Shown: positions 1 through 12,187 of the stretch, in pieces
Layout: the number at the start of each line of letters is the position of its first letter
Numbering within the stretch: position 1 is the stretch's first letter
Assembly: GCA_000277445.1 (NCBI GenBank)
Contig: AJWJ01000189.1
Location: 1-40,095, forward strand
Reading direction: 5' to 3'
Source of the DNA: Polysphondylium violaceum
Lineage: Eukaryota; Evosea; Eumycetozoa; Dictyosteliales; Dictyosteliaceae
Length of the DNA stretch: 40,095 bases
Translations under genes and position numbers: made by a program
The notes under the pieces: generated by a model
What the model was told of the DNA's origin: nothing
The model's input: the letters and a program-made list of their open reading frames with translations, nothing else
The model's database searches: none

Positions 1-340
1 CAAAAAAAAAAAAAAATACTAAAGGACTAAAAGGGGGGCCACAAAACTCTGTTGTCTCTTTGCTGGTGTCACATTAGCCAAAGGCTTTGGGAAAAGCGTG
101 AAAATTTTTATAAACTTTTTACACAATCATAAAAATTATTCCTGGGCAAATAAAATAAATGGTTTGATGGTATTATTCAGGGTGGGATTGTTTGTGAGCA
201 AAGGTGGTGTATAAAAATAAATATCCACCCGATACTGAACCAAAGTTTGATTTTAAAATAATTTATTTTTATTTTATATTTTATTTTTGGGTTTTGGGTA
301 TTTGCGCTTGTGGACGAATGCGTAAAATAATAAATAAATT
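1..340. other. 3' flank and window edge
   Basis: AT-rich, with a 15-base A-run at the very start. It holds the 3' flank of the minus-strand transporter gene. I see no coding signal, tRNA or repeat family. The A-run at the edge, matched by another at the far end of the window, suggests that the assembly stops at homopolymers. Confidence 0.6.
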
Positions 341-2173
341 TTAAATTAAAATAGATTGATTTGGTTCTTCCTCTTCGTCGTCGAGAGAGGTGATCATTGT
401 TACCTCGGTGGTGGTGGATTGAGGTGTTGATTGAATATCAAAGTTTTCTTTGAGTGGACTAAAATCGTCGTCTGGATGGCTTTGGAGGCCAGAGTAGGGC
501 GAATCGAGGGATTGGGAAACTGGTAATTTGCCATCAATCACTTTGAGCCAAATTAACAGACCGATCGAGACAAGAGATGAAACAGAGAGGATGGCGAGGG
601 GAATAGCATAACTTCCGGTACTGTGTTTAATTGAATCGAGAATGGGTGGGAAAATAACAACGTTAAAGTTGTATGCAGTGACAACGATACCATAGCCAGT
701 GCCAACGATTGACATCTCGACCATGAGTGGGACACAAGACATGAGTGTGGTGTTGAGAAGAGAAAATCCTGCACCACACATGATGATCCAAGGAAGTGGA
801 TTGGCGTCAGTGATGTTGAGTAAAAGTGTACCCATGCCAAGTAAGAATGAGGCCAAGATCATGATTTTAATCTTTCTTCCTCTGACTTTGGTCATCAACA
901 AACCGGTAAACATTGGTAAAATACCATTGACAATGGCTTCGGATGCCATAACCAAACCTGCTGTTTGTTCTGAATAACCAAACTTTTCTTCTAAAACATC
1001 GGTACCAATAATGGCCAAACCAAACATTGTTGCATAACCAAAGAAACAAATGACTGCCAACAACCAAAATCTCATTGGCAACTGTTTAGTCATTGTTATA
1101 ATCTCCTTGAATTTAAATACAAATTCGCTGACAAATGATGGTTTTACATTTTTGAAATTTGTATGAATGGCTGAATCTTCGCTGTTGCTATCGATAGCAA
1201 TTTGTTCGGCGCCAGCACCATCAACTTCATCATCTTCTTCAACTTGTTCATGTTTTTCCAAATCTTGTTCCATATACATAATATCACCACCACTTGATTC
1301 TCTACTAATTAATTCTACTTTATTCATTTCAATACCATTATTATTGTTATCGTCAGTTGTTGCTGTTGTTGCCGTTGTTTCCCATTGTAAATTTTTTTTA
1401 AATTTGATTAAAAGTAAATTACAAATAAATACAATCATAAACACAACTGCAACAAACCAAAGAGATGCATCCAGTCCTACTCCTTTATTAATGGCAGGTA
1501 AAATGACCAATGCTGCCAAATTTCCCCAATAAAAGATTGAGAATAATAATCCCATACACATTGGTACTTCTTCAGGTGAATAAAATAATGGCTAAAATAT
1601 TTGGAAAAGTTAATACCCAATTATAAATTATTATTATCTATGATACTTACAACCATAGTGGTAGCACAGGCTAATAAAGTTTCACCACCCATACCTAAAA
1701 AAAATCTACCAACTACCATCACACCATAGTGAACATAGCTAGCTGTTAAAATACTGGCAAGGGTTGCAATTCCACAAAAGATCACACTGATTTTGGCAGT
1801 TCCAATTATATCGATTAAAATTCCTCCAACAATAACCATAAATACATTTGGAAGTGAATAAAATGTAAAAAGAAATCCATATTGTTTTACTGAAATATGT
1901 ACTTCTTCAACTTTAATAGTAAGTTGATATCTTTTGATTAGTAAACTGATCTTTTCCTTTAATTAATTAAACGAGGCCCATCTTTTTTGTTTTTTTTTTC
2001 TTTTTCTCAAAAAAAACAGAAACGGAAGGGCTATGGTATAAACCCTACTTACATAATGTTCTTGAAATAGCTACTGGTGTCGAATAGGCCAATTGTAGAC
2101 CAAATCCAAGATTTGCGATTAAATACATAACTAAAACCTTTTTCAAGGTATTTTTAGTTATTTTGAATGTCAT
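341..2173 (-). CDS. MFS transporter, MFSD1-like
   Basis: Three exons: 2173..2053, 1910..1651 and 1591..341. Both introns are GT-AG and the frame stays open for 543 residues. The protein starts with a hydrophobic segment (LVMYLIANLGFGLQ) and has about 12 predicted membrane segments in two halves. A long hydrophilic, Asp/Asn/Glu-rich cytosolic loop (about residues 185-260) lies between them, as is usual in the major facilitator superfamily. RFFLGMGGE (residues 109-117) at the end of TM4 resembles the GGES motif of MFSD1, the lysosomal dipeptide exporter family. The C-terminus is a soluble acidic tail. The loop and tail are longer than in animal MFSD1. Membrane location and transport are known for the family; the substrate here is inference. 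A generic sugar or organic-anion MFS carrier is the alternative. Confidence 0.8.
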
Positions 2174-3181
2174 TGTTTATATTTTTAACTGTATATTTAT
2201 ATTATTATTACTATTACTACTACTACTACTACTAAAAAGATTGTTTAATTGTATATTTGTCGGCATGTATTTATATAAAATGGTAAGAATAGTAAATCTA
2301 TCTTCTATTTATCAGTATTTCTTTTAATCTATCTGTATATCTCGTTTCGTTTGATTATTTTGTGTCTTAATTGAACCAATAAAACACCTGTGAAAAAAGT
2401 AAAAAAAAGTAAAAAAAGAAAAAGAAATATAACTATAATATCGATCTAAATCTTGTCCTGTTCTTGTATGATAGCCTTATTTAGTATTTAAAGTTTTGAA
2501 ACACACACACACGCTGCATATAAAATAAATGTCTGAAAAAAAATAGTAATCTAGATGGACCCCACCAAAAGCCGTAACACTGTTTTTTCAACATAAAAAT
2601 TAAAAAAAAATGAAAAAAAATGAAAATTGTAAAAAAAACTAGATATCGAGCAATGTTTGTTCTTTTTGGTCACAATTTAAGTTGAGGCTGGGAATTGAAT
2701 CAATTTGGGTATTTGTGACTTTATTACTCCACTCTGACTTTAGGATCATCCTGGAAGAAAAAAATATTTGTTTTGAATTGCATATCAACAATTGAGTGCA
2801 CAGAATTAGTTATCATTATCGACGAAACTAATACTGTGATTGAATGCATTTCGAACAACAGACAAAATGATGACCAGAGTGGCTGTATGGTTAGTCTAAT
2901 ATTATACTCAATGTTTATGTGTGTCTATCCATGTACTAATGAGAGGATAAAGGGATATATAAGTTGGAAATTAATAGAAGGAACAAAGACAGTACTCTAA
3001 CACTCTTTTATGAAATTTCATATAGAGTAAATCTTTTAGACAAAGGACTTGTTGAGAAAAAAAAAAGGAAAAAAAGTGGAGTTCGTAAGTTTTGAAAAAA
3101 ATAAAAAAAAAAACTTTTGCCCTGTAATTTTTTTTTTTTCATTATATAATCTTTATCTCTTCATACATACAGACACATAAA
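2174..3181. other. Intergenic, divergent promoters
   Basis: One kilobase between divergent genes. It holds an (ACT)n microsatellite at about 2211-2234 just upstream of the transporter start, an (AC)6 tract at 2501-2512, and many A-runs. An open frame at about 2773-3000 has no ATG start and no recognisable content, so I did not call it. The last 100 bases before 3182 form a T-rich promoter typical of dictyostelids. Confidence 0.6.
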
Positions 3182-3841
3182 ATGGATCGTGTACAAAAAC
3201 TCTATCAATTATTAAAAAACATTGGTCAAACCAATATCAAAGGTACCAACTTTGAACCATTATTAAAGAACTTTGAAGCTCAATCTGCTAAAGCTGCTGG
3301 TCAAAATGATACCGTCAAAAACGTCATGGGTAGGTTATTCTTACAGTGAAATAGATAGAGATAGAAGCAACACTAGCAACAGTATCAGTAGCAACAACAA
3401 CAACAACAACAGAGTATTTGACATAATAATCAATAACAGCATTACATTATTCAGAATTTATCGCTCATGATTTTATAAGCAGAGTTTGTTTTTTTTTTTT
3501 TTTTTAAACGAGTGTGTTTAATTTCGTCCCCTCCCCCACCCCCCTCGCACATATGCAGGGTATGGATGATCTTTGTTTTCAGTTGATAAATCTCTATCTA
3601 TTCAGTAATATGTAGTCGTAAACAAAGAATGTTTTTCTAACATTAGAATACTATTTACACAGACGCCCTTAGCCCATTAAATGATCCAACTCGTGTCTTT
3701 GCTGTTTGGATGGGTTCATTCTCTGTCTTTTATTTTGTCAAATCTATTTTCTTTGGCGACCATCCACATCAACACGGTACCTACCCATACATGAAATCAA
3801 AGAGAAGAACTTTAGCTTTTATGTTTGAAGGTAAAAACTAA
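3182..3841 (+). CDS. Small one-pass membrane protein, possibly respiratory
   Basis: Two exons, 3182..3329 and 3663..3841, give 108 residues. The intron (3330..3662) is long for this window and has GTAGGT and ACAG ends. The N-terminal half is basic and amphipathic. Residues 60-80 (from RVFAVWMGSF to SIFF) form one membrane segment, followed by a His-rich DHPHQHGTYPY stretch and a basic C-terminus. One membrane pass, then His residues, then YPY-x-x-x-(K/R) resembles the layout of cytochrome c oxidase subunit VIa-type proteins, so a small inner-mitochondrial-membrane subunit is possible. I do not recognise it firmly. The rich second-exon composition and clean splice sites support a real gene. 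Confidence 0.65.
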
Positions 3842-4619
3842 ATGTGAATTAATTTATTAAATTATAATTAATAGTAATATCATACCCAACCATGTTTAAT
3901 ATATCATAATAAAAAAAAAAGCTTGATAATAATATAGCAGTAATCATAAAGACTCGACGCATCATATTGACATTATTGGTAAAAACACAAGAGACAGAGA
4001 TACATAATCTTTTATTCTTTATTTCTTTATTTCATTCTTTTTCTCACCTCGTGATGAGGTTATAATAATGTTTTTTTGCTATTCTTGAGTGATTCTCAAT
4101 GGATCTGCAGATCTACCCCTTCGGGAAAAGTCTAAAAGGATGGCTTGACCCAGTTTTCAAAATATTTTATTTTCATGGTAATTACAGATCTCCTCAAAGA
4201 AAATCCCAAATTCAGATCTTTCTCGGGGATAAGTTGTGATAGTGAGGCCCAGGATAATTATTTAGCCCTCAAACAATTTTAGGTAAATTATTATTGAAAT
4301 ATCTGACAAAAATAGGTGAATAAACAAATTTCATCATCCTAAATATCTTGAAAAAACTTTTAAAGATTTGCATTGGCTTTTTGAACCCACTGATCATTTG
4401 GATGTGCTGTAAAGCCCACCCAGGGATGGAAAACAAAAAGGAAAAAGGTTATATCCCCTATGGATTTTTTGTAAAAAAAAAATCTAAAAGCCTCTTTTTA
4501 AATTTATTTTTATTTTTTTTTTTATTCGGGAGCCGTTTTCAGTTTAAAAAGCCTCGGGGATTTTTTTATTTTTTTTTTCTTTTCATCAATACCCTTATCA
4601 CGTGTTTTATATATAAATA
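3842..4619. other. Intergenic, no gene seen
   Basis: This is 778 bases without an ATG-initiated frame I trust. The stretch 4080-4280 is more GC-rich than its surroundings and may be decayed coding sequence, but no frame is open far enough to recognise a family. TATATAAATA directly before 4620 is a plausible core promoter for the lysozyme gene. Confidence 0.5.
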
Positions 4620-5377
4620 ATGTACTTTAAGTCTGTTTTATTAGCCTTGGCTATGGCCATTGCTTTAGTTGCTGGTCAACAATACTCTTGCAGTCAAATG
4701 CAAAGTTTAACCAACCAATACTTTTCAGGTCAAACTGCCACCAATATGATTTGCATTTCATACTACGAATCTAGTTGGGAACCCGGAGCTCAAAACCCAT
4801 CAGGTGCCTCTGGTCTCTGGCAAATTATGCCAGAACACTGTGGTGAACTTTGCCCAGCCTGTACTACCCCATCTGATCTTTTTAACCCAGATATCAACGC
4901 TCAATGTGCTCTCGCTGTCTTGAACGCTCAAGGTTACAACGCTTGGACCACCTGGAGTAACGGTGATTGCAGCAGCTGGAGTCAATGTGGTTCTGCTTCT
5001 TCATCCGGTATTTATTATTATTGTTGATAAGAAAACCAATTCAAAATACTAACATATTAATTTTATAGGTGGTTCTTCAAGTGGTGGTTCATCATCAACT
5101 GGTGGTTCATCATCAACTGGTGGTTCATCAAGTGGTGGTTCCTCAAGTGGTTCAGGTTCAGGTTCAGGTTCCGGTTCAGGATCTGGTTCATCATCTGGTT
5201 CTGGCTCTGGTTCATCATCATCTGGCTCTGGTTCATCATCATCATCATCTGGCTCTGGTTCAGGTATTTATTTATTAATTTAATTCTTTTAGAAAAGAGA
5301 GAAGTATGTAGTACTAATCTATAATTTACAAAAAACTCATAGGTTCTGGCTCTGGTTCAGGTACAGGTTCAAACTAA
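4620..5377 (+). CDS. Secreted lysozyme with Ser/Gly-rich tail
   Basis: Three exons, 4620..5007, 5069..5263 and 5343..5377, give 205 residues. Residues 1-19 are a signal peptide ending in LVAG. The mature domain (20-125) is Cys-rich and carries the lysozyme/transglycosylase signature: Glu50 in SYYESSW is the likely catalytic acid, followed by [15 protein letters not shown] (60-74) and [11 protein letters not shown] (88-98). The rest is a Ser/Gly/Thr repeat tail. The plan (19-residue presequence, roughly 110-residue enzyme, SG-rich tail) resembles the Dictyostelium Aly lysozymes, which digest bacteria in phagosomes and whose tail is removed. Both introns split a Gly codon in phase 1. Retention of the first intron would stop translation within it and give a tail-less protein. 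Family assignment is from the motif only. Confidence 0.85.
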
Positions 5378-5620
5378 ACTTTTTATTACATTATTTGTAA
5401 TAAATATGTTTAAAAACTCTCGATTAATTAACAAACAAAAGTTTTATATTTTTTGTAATTTAATATTGAGTATTTTATAGAATGGTGATCGATCGGATAG
5501 ATTAAAAAATGATTTATTGATTTAGTTTGTTTATATATACAAAAAATTTAAAACAGAAAAAAAGAGAAATACGTCGATTCCAAATCTTGATAAATTACAA
5601 TTATGATTATTATTAATTAT

Positions 5621-8011
5621 TTATACAATGAATTTGTTAAATTTGTTTAAAGGGTTGGTAGGGGATTCAACAAACTTTGAAAAGGCATACAATTCTTTAT
5701 CAGGTAGAATTACAATATCTTTTTCAATAAAGGTTTGAATATAGGTGTTTGTTTGGAAACTATAGTATGGGTGCTTTTGGAAATATTGAATCTCTGATAA
5801 AATATTTGACAAGAGAGTCATCTTTTTAAAGTTGATATAGTTGTGCTCATCTTCCACTATATTACTATTACCATCTTCAACGAAATTAATGTCTTGTAAA
5901 AAGAGCCCCATGTATGGTAAACAAGGCACCTCTTTGGATTTGACAGCTTGACGATAGAGTTTCCAATTTTCATCGGTTTTTAAAAAGTTTTGCAATTGAT
6001 TAAAAGAGTTTGTGTATCTGGTTGGCAACGATTTCCATGTTTCTTTAAGACGTGATACCGAGCTGTTATTTAGGCCAGAGATGATTTCCATTAGAGTGTT
6101 AAAGTTGTTTATCTTTTTACAATGTTCGGCGATTGATATAAAACGTTTGACCACCTCAACTCTTTTCTTTGGATGTGGTGTTGTAACAACTTCGGTTGCC
6201 ACCCAATTGGCAATTTTATTAGACATTGTAATCAATGCCATGACATTGGGTGATTGTTCAAATTTAGTTTTTGCTACAGTCCATGATTTATAATACAGTT
6301 CTTTCATTTTTACACCTTGAAACATTTTAAATTCCAATAGAGTTAATTGATTAGCAATATCTTGTGGACTATAATCTAAAAATGATCTAGAATAAATTTC
6401 TTTTTTTGGATTTGAATTCTTTTAATTTATTAATTAGTAATTAGTAATTGGTTCTATTCTATGTACACAGATTATAGCGTTTGTTAATATATATTATTAT
6501 CTTACATTTACAAAAAAGAAAGAGTCTTGAGACTTAATTACATTGGCTACAATAGCACCACCCATAGAACCAATTACTTTGAGTTTTAATAGCTTTTTAA
6601 AAATTGAATCTGCAGTGTTTTTCCCAATAGATAGATAATTCATAATCCAATCAATAATGGTTTGATAAGAAAAGAATTGATTCTTTTCCTTATCTTTGAG
6701 AGAGCTTGCTGAACCTGAATTTCTAGGTGATAAATTGACCAATAGCTCTTGTCTAAGATAAGAGTATAGATCTAGAATTGGTATTTTTGATATCTTTTGT
6801 TTATCAATAGAATCTTTTAAAAATGTTGAATTACTATCATTTGTAAATTGAATTAATTTATCATACAAGTATTGATCCTCTAAAAAATCACTGAAATTAC
6901 TTTCAACCCATAGTGATAATACAATTAAAACACTATAGTTAATAGGATTATTAGTATATATAAGTGAGAGAGAAAATATATCATCGTTATTAATAAATAC
7001 TTTTGTCTAACTCTTTCCAAAATTTCTTCATATTGTTTTGAAACCTTGGCAGAAGAAGTATAAGGTACTTTTGATTCATATTTTGTAATTAATTGATTAA
7101 ATAGTTCAATTGGATGAATAAAATATCTAAATGTGAGTATAAAAGTATTTCCAAAAGTTGAATCTAAATGATTATATCGTTGGTTAAATAATTAGTAAAT
7201 ATATCATATGTAATAAATAACTATATACATTACCTATTTTATTCTTATTACATAAATATTCCACCAATTGATCTTTTGGACCAGATACTACTATAAACTT
7301 ATTTTCATCAGTTGTTTCATAATTTAATTTGGATGTTAAATTTGCAGAAGTAAAATCATTACTGCTACCCAATGATCTCGATGGATAGGTTCTTGGTGGT
7401 ACTGGTGGTCTTTCTCTAACTGATCCAGAGTAGGTTGGTGTGCTACTGGTTAAATCAGTAGTGGAGTCATTTAATAGAGTGTTTGATGAGTTTGATCTAG
7501 TCAAACTAGGAGAGGAGGGTTCAGATGAAGAGGGAGATGAACATGCAGAAGAAGAAGATGTGGATATAATATCCTCTGTCAACTCATCTTGATATAAATT
7601 AATTTGACCTTCGGTGGTGCTTTTATATTCAAATGGAACATAATCCCATGTGTTTAAACTGGGCAACGATTTTGATCTCTGTCTATTGGGTCTAGAGTTG
7701 CCCAATAATATCATTCTTCTATTTTCAGATTGTTGAGGAGATGTGGCCACAGTGACCCCTCTTCTTCTATTTTTTTCCTGAAGAAAATGTTTTTGTAAAT
7801 GTGCTGGAATGGGATTGGTGTTTCTGTTTACTTTTGATGGTAGAGCAGATGTTGATGACGACAAATTACCACCGCCACCAGTATTGCTGTTGTTGTTTGT
7901 CACCCCATTGATTTGTCTAGGGGGCAGAGATGAATCAAAGGATAATGATTTGTTGAAATTTGGGATAACCCTTTCAAAGTTATTTTGTTGAGGTGATGTT
8001 GATTGCCACAT
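5621..8011 (-). CDS. RasGEF protein (RasGEF_N plus RasGEF)
   Basis: Four exons, 8011..7234, 7163..7001, 6932..6506 and 6418..5621, give 721 residues. I chose the ATG at 8011; the in-frame TTG four codons upstream is not a eukaryotic start. Residues 1-235 are low-complexity, Ser/Pro/Asn-rich, with PPVPPR as a possible SH3 ligand. RasGEF_N spans about 240-400 (GNTFILTFRYF in exon 2, then VLIVLSLWVESNF). The catalytic RasGEF domain fills exon 4 (about 457-705), with FNTLMEIISGLNNSSVSRLK matching the conserved Sos/Cdc25 helix and PCLPYMGLFLQDI the region before the catalytic hairpin. It would exchange GDP for GTP on Ras-type GTPases, as in chemotaxis and macropinocytosis. No LisH, DEP or kinase domain is present. 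The exon 3 donor could also be six bases upstream. Confidence 0.9.
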
Positions 8012-9604
8012 TTTAAAATTCAAAATTGTGAGTGTGGGTTGTGGTGAGTGAATAAATAAATAAATAAATAAATATAATTATTGGGTGCAAAGTTTGTTGC
8101 AAGATTTATACAAGTGGGCTGCAAATATACATCACACACTATGCTCTATATTGATATGCAATGTATGTGGCTTGAGTTGATACGACTATTTGTTGTTGGT
8201 GTAAAGGAGAAATCTATTCAGGGGAATAAAATAAAAAAAAAAAAAAAAAGACAAAGCAAAGAACAAACACTGTTTATGTGTATTCTTATTGGTGGATGAG
8301 GTTAAAGAGTGGACACTAACTATAGAAAAGTCATAGAGTAGAGAAAGTAAAAGAGTGATGGAGGCCAAGAAAGCAACAAAAAAATAAATAAAAAAACAAA
8401 CAAAATAAAAATATTTTTTTAAAAAATTTCAGATATTTTTTGATGAGGGTCCCCCTTTGACCATAAAATCACCAATATTAATTTATTTAGGTTTTTTTTC
8501 AAAAAATATTTGCCATCCCTAAACAAAAGGAGGGAAAAAATATCAACAACAAAACAACATCTGAGATTTTTAATTTTTATTTTTAGGAGAATAATCTTAT
8601 TTTTATTTCAGACACAGAGTCTAATTGTAATCAGTTATGATCTATTAAACACCAATCGTGTATACTGTACAGTACAACATACACTAAAATATAAAAATAC
8701 ATGAGACAAAGGGTAATATTCTACTGAACAGTTTACAAATGGTGTGAAAAAGAATACCCAGAATATCATGCAGTACTCAAGGGCAATCATCCATAACACT
8801 CCCTCACTAGTCACATATTTCCATGTGTCCCTCACATCAGATTTGATTTATTCGATCATACCCTACCTTAAAGAAATTCTATCTTGGCAGTAAACTATGC
8901 AATCTTTGATATCTATGGAGTGGATTCCTTCTCATATGTTCAAAAGACAAATTTGAAATTAATCGATTCTTGGTGGACTCCTTTTATCGACATTCACCGT
9001 TTTGAGCTCTGAACAGCCAAGTCTTGGTAATGTTCAGAAATTTTTGTTCAGCCAATTGACCAAATTCCAATTTCCTTTTCTAAAACTATTCCTACATGTT
9101 GAATCCAAGGCAAAAAGAGTTTTATGATTTCACTATTTGTTGTTCTTTTCGTGGTTCGCATTCCAATCGCAAACGAAAATTTGACAAAAATATTAAACGA
9201 TAATTATTATTATTACATTTGGTCAACTCCACCATCAATAGGAGATATGTTGTCAAATATTATGATGATAGATCAAAAGTTGGTTAGTATTCTGAGGTGT
9301 TGGGTATCTATTCCATCAAGCATTCCTCTCTTCCATTAATCTCATTTGGTAAATTTGAAAATAAATATACTGTCCCAATATGAAATATGAATTTGTCATA
9401 TGACAAAAAATTAAATTTAATTTTTATTTAGATTTTTTTTTGTGAAAATTCATTCTTTTTCATATTCCCCAAAGAAGAAGTGTGTTGTTCTAGAATATTC
9501 TTTTTTTTTTTTTTTTGTTTTTTTTTTATTTCATTTTTCGTTTATCAGTTTCATAATTATACATTCTATCTACCTTTTTTAGATTATACATATAGAAATA
9601 AAGA
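8012..9604. other. Intergenic, 1.6 kb, no confident gene
   Basis: Holds an (AATA)n tract at about 8050-8077 in the RasGEF leader, a 17-base A-run near 8230, and a perfect 12-bp palindrome TACTGTACAGTA at 8663-8674. The stretch 8880-9340 has local codon-like composition and several short open stretches in different frames. None starts and ends convincingly, so it may be an old decayed gene. The last 100 bases are T-rich promoter for the methyltransferase. Confidence 0.5.
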
Positions 9605-10562
9605 ATGTCGGCTATAAAGATATCAACATCTGAAGAACTTGAAAAAAAGTGGGATGAGTTTAGTACATCGTTTGCACGTTACTATGAACCCAATACATTG
9701 CCCATTTGCTTTCTTTTGATTTCCAATTTAGGGTTAACTACAAACTTTGATGGCAGACCCACACCAAAAGCTATATTAGAGGTTGCATGTGGAGGTGGTG
9801 CAGGCACAGAGATGTGTTTGAATCTAAAGAAGCCAGAGACCTCTTTCGACGCTTGTGATATTTCGTCCGAGATGGTGGCTCTTACCAAACGTCGTCTTGG
9901 TATGAAGCAAGAAGAAAACACTATTGTTGACAAGAAATTTACAATCTCTCAATGCGATGCCGAGAGACTCCCCTACAAAGACAACTCTTTTGACGGATAT
10001 TTTGCAAATTTCTGTCTACATCTTGTCGCCAAGCCCGAAAACATGCTCGCCGAGGCTTATCGTGTGTTGGAGAAAGATGGTGTGGGTGCATGGTCAGTGT
10101 GGGGTCGTCCAGAGAATTCCAATCAGTTTACTATCCTCAGAACAGTTGCCGCCAACATGGGCCTCGAGTTGAAGCCCAGCCCAGTGAGATCAGCATTCCA
10201 TCTCCACGACACTGCCAAACTCAGACAAATGGCATTGGATGCCGGCTTCTCTGAAGCTACCGCAGGATACACCTACTGTAATCTCATGATTAGAAATGGT
10301 GATGAATTTGTTCAAAGTTTCTTTAGCACCCCTGAAATGAAGATCACTGAAAAGGAAATTGGTTCAGAAAAATATAAAGAGTGGAAAGTAAAGGTATGTA
10401 TATAGTTATATAATTATATCTATTTATACATATGTGTGTATGACTAGAGTAGAATACATTATACTAATGCATTTATACTAGACCGCTGAATATGTTGATG
10501 GATTGTTGAAATCTGGTACCTTTATTGGATTAGAGTCTGCATATTTAGTCGTGAGAAAATAA
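9605..10562 (+). CDS. SAM-dependent methyltransferase, copy 1
   Basis: Two exons, 9605..10393 and 10482..10562, give 289 residues. It is a class I (Rossmann) methyltransferase of the Methyltransf_11 type. Motif I is ILEVACGGGAGTE (57-69), an acidic post-I residue sits in DACDIS (82-87), CDAERLPYKDNSFD (117-130) is motif II/III, and FCLHLV (136-141) follows. Most of the family binds SAM here and methylates small molecules; the substrate cannot be read from the sequence. No signal peptide is present, so it is probably cytosolic. The next gene is its tandem duplicate, with an intron at the same codon after WKVK and the same short last exon. Confidence 0.9.
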
Positions 10563-10727
10563 TTTATTATAAATAAAATATTTATAGTAATTGCTTGAAA
10601 TTAATAACACTATTATCACACGTCCATTTTTAGAAATGTTTTTCCTTCCCACCCCACCAAACACACTTGCTTGAAAAACACCCCTCCCAAACATTCTAAA
10701 AAAAAAAAAGTAATGAACAGCACAAAA

Positions 10728-10800
10728 ATAACATAAACAGCAACAGTGACAAAAACAACAATAACAACAATAACAGCAATAACAAAAACAGGAATTTATC
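10728..10800 (+). repeat. CAA/AAC-rich leader tract
   Basis: A run of AACAGC, AACAAT and AACAAA units lies just upstream of the second methyltransferase start. It is pyrimidine-poor and unstructured, as often found in dictyostelid 5' untranslated leaders. It is absent before the first copy, so the two duplicates have different leaders. Confidence 0.5.
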
Positions 10801-10832
10801 TATATATAAAATATATATGAAGAAATAAAGTG

Positions 10833-11740
10833 ATGACATCTGCAGAGCTAGAAAAGAAATGGGATGAATTTAGTACGTCGTTTGCACGCTACTATGAACC
10901 CAACACATTGCCCATTTGCTTTCTTTTGATTTCCAATTTAGGTTTGACGAGTAACTTTAATGGTCGCCCCCACATACGGTCGATACTCGAGGTCGCGTGT
11001 GGGGCTGGCGCAGGCACAGAGATGTGTTTGAATTTAAAGAAGCCTGAGACGCATCTCGAGGCATGTGACATTTCGTCCGAGATGATAGCAATCACCAAAC
11101 GTCGTCTGGGGATGAAACAAGAGGACACCAGTATCCCTGAGAAACGCTTTAGTATCACGCACTGCGACGCAGAGAAGCTGCCCTACAAAGACGGCGCCTT
11201 TGACGCATATTTTTCCAATTTTTGCCTCCATCTTGTGCACGACCCCGACAACATGCTCGCCGAGGCGTATCGTGTGTTGGAAAAGGGCGGCATGGCGGCG
11301 TGGTCCGTATGGGGGCGTCCGGAAAACTCTAATCAATTTAGCATACTAAAAAACGTGGCCACCGAGCTCGGCATCCAAATTATTCACCCTTCAAGATCCG
11401 CCTTTCACCTGCACGACACCACAAAACTCAGACAAATGGCTTTGGCTGCCGGGTTCTCTGAAGCCACTGCGGGATACACCTTTTGCAACCTTATGATCAG
11501 AAATGGCAACGAGTTTGTCCAAACCTTTTTTAGCACACCTGAAATGAAATTGACCAAAAAAACTTTGGACCCCAAATTATTTATTGAATGGAAAGTAAAG
11601 GTAAGTTTTTGTGTTGATACTAAATCAAAATACAATACTAATGTCCCCACCCGGCCCAGACTCAGGAATATGTCGATGATTTAATGAAAAATGGTGATTT
11701 TATTGGACTAGAAACTGCATATTTAATTTGTAAAAAATAA
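10833..11740 (+). CDS. SAM-dependent methyltransferase, copy 2
   Basis: Two exons, 10833..11600 and 11660..11740, give 282 residues. I chose the ATG at 10833; the preceding GTG is not a eukaryotic start. It is a tandem paralogue of the gene at 9605, lacking seven N-terminal residues. SAM motif I is ILEVACGAGAGTE (51-63), with ACDISSEM, CDAEKLPYKDGAFD and FCLHLV in the same order. The intron falls after the same WKVK codon. The coding DNA is visibly more GC-rich than copy 1 at third positions, while a 38-base stretch (10905-10942) is identical to 9695-9732. That points to either gene conversion or strong constraint there. Both copies keep all motifs, so both are probably active. The substrate is unknown. 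Confidence 0.9.
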
Positions 11741-12187
11741 ACAACAAATAAACAAATACTACTAGTGGGTATGTCTGAATAAAAAGATGTAATATGTTTA
11801 TCAAGCAACATGACAAACCCGTCCACACGCATCATCATCCATACATTCTAAAAATAATTTATCCCAGAGTATTTTTTTTTTTTTTTAAAAAACTTTTTTT
11901 TTTTTCGATATTCGTTGAAAGCCTTTAGTAAAAAAAGCCCCTTATTTTTATTGGTTTATTTTATTTCGTGTATCTTCCCCTTTATAAAAACAAAACAGTA
12001 CATATAGGTAGAGATACACTATAGGTAATCATATCAACATACCACCTCTTTTGTAGTATCACATTATTTGATCCATTTCTATGGATCTTATCACTTGACA
12101 TATAAAAACAGACACACATAGACAGAGAGAGAGAACTTGTAAAAGAGAGATAGCAGTAATCATAAAACAACAGCAATAACAATAATA
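11741..12187. other. Intergenic with T/A-run hairpin region
   Basis: 447 bases. At about 11871-11902 a T16 run, A6, then a T12 run can fold back on each other. Such tracts are common dictyostelid promoter DNA. The last 60 bases are a GA- and CAA-rich leader for the phosphatase gene. No coding signal is seen. Confidence 0.5.

Noticed and set aside
2773-3000. 75-codon open frame
   Set aside because: It begins at TTG rather than ATG, shows no domain or hydrophobic signal and lies in AT-rich promoter DNA.
4348-4620. 90-codon Phe/Lys-rich open frame
   Set aside because: It begins at TTG, and its content is mostly translated T- and A-runs.
5063-5278. Met/Asn- and Val/His-rich frames over the Ser/Gly tail
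   Set aside because: These are alternate-frame readings of the repeat that encodes the lysozyme tail.
8012-8023. Upstream TTG as start of the RasGEF gene
   Set aside because: Nuclear eukaryotic genes start at ATG, and the ATG at 8011 is the first in frame.
8510-9339. Several short frames in the 1.6-kb gap
   Set aside because: No frame has start, end and recognisable content together. I kept the region as possible decayed DNA only.
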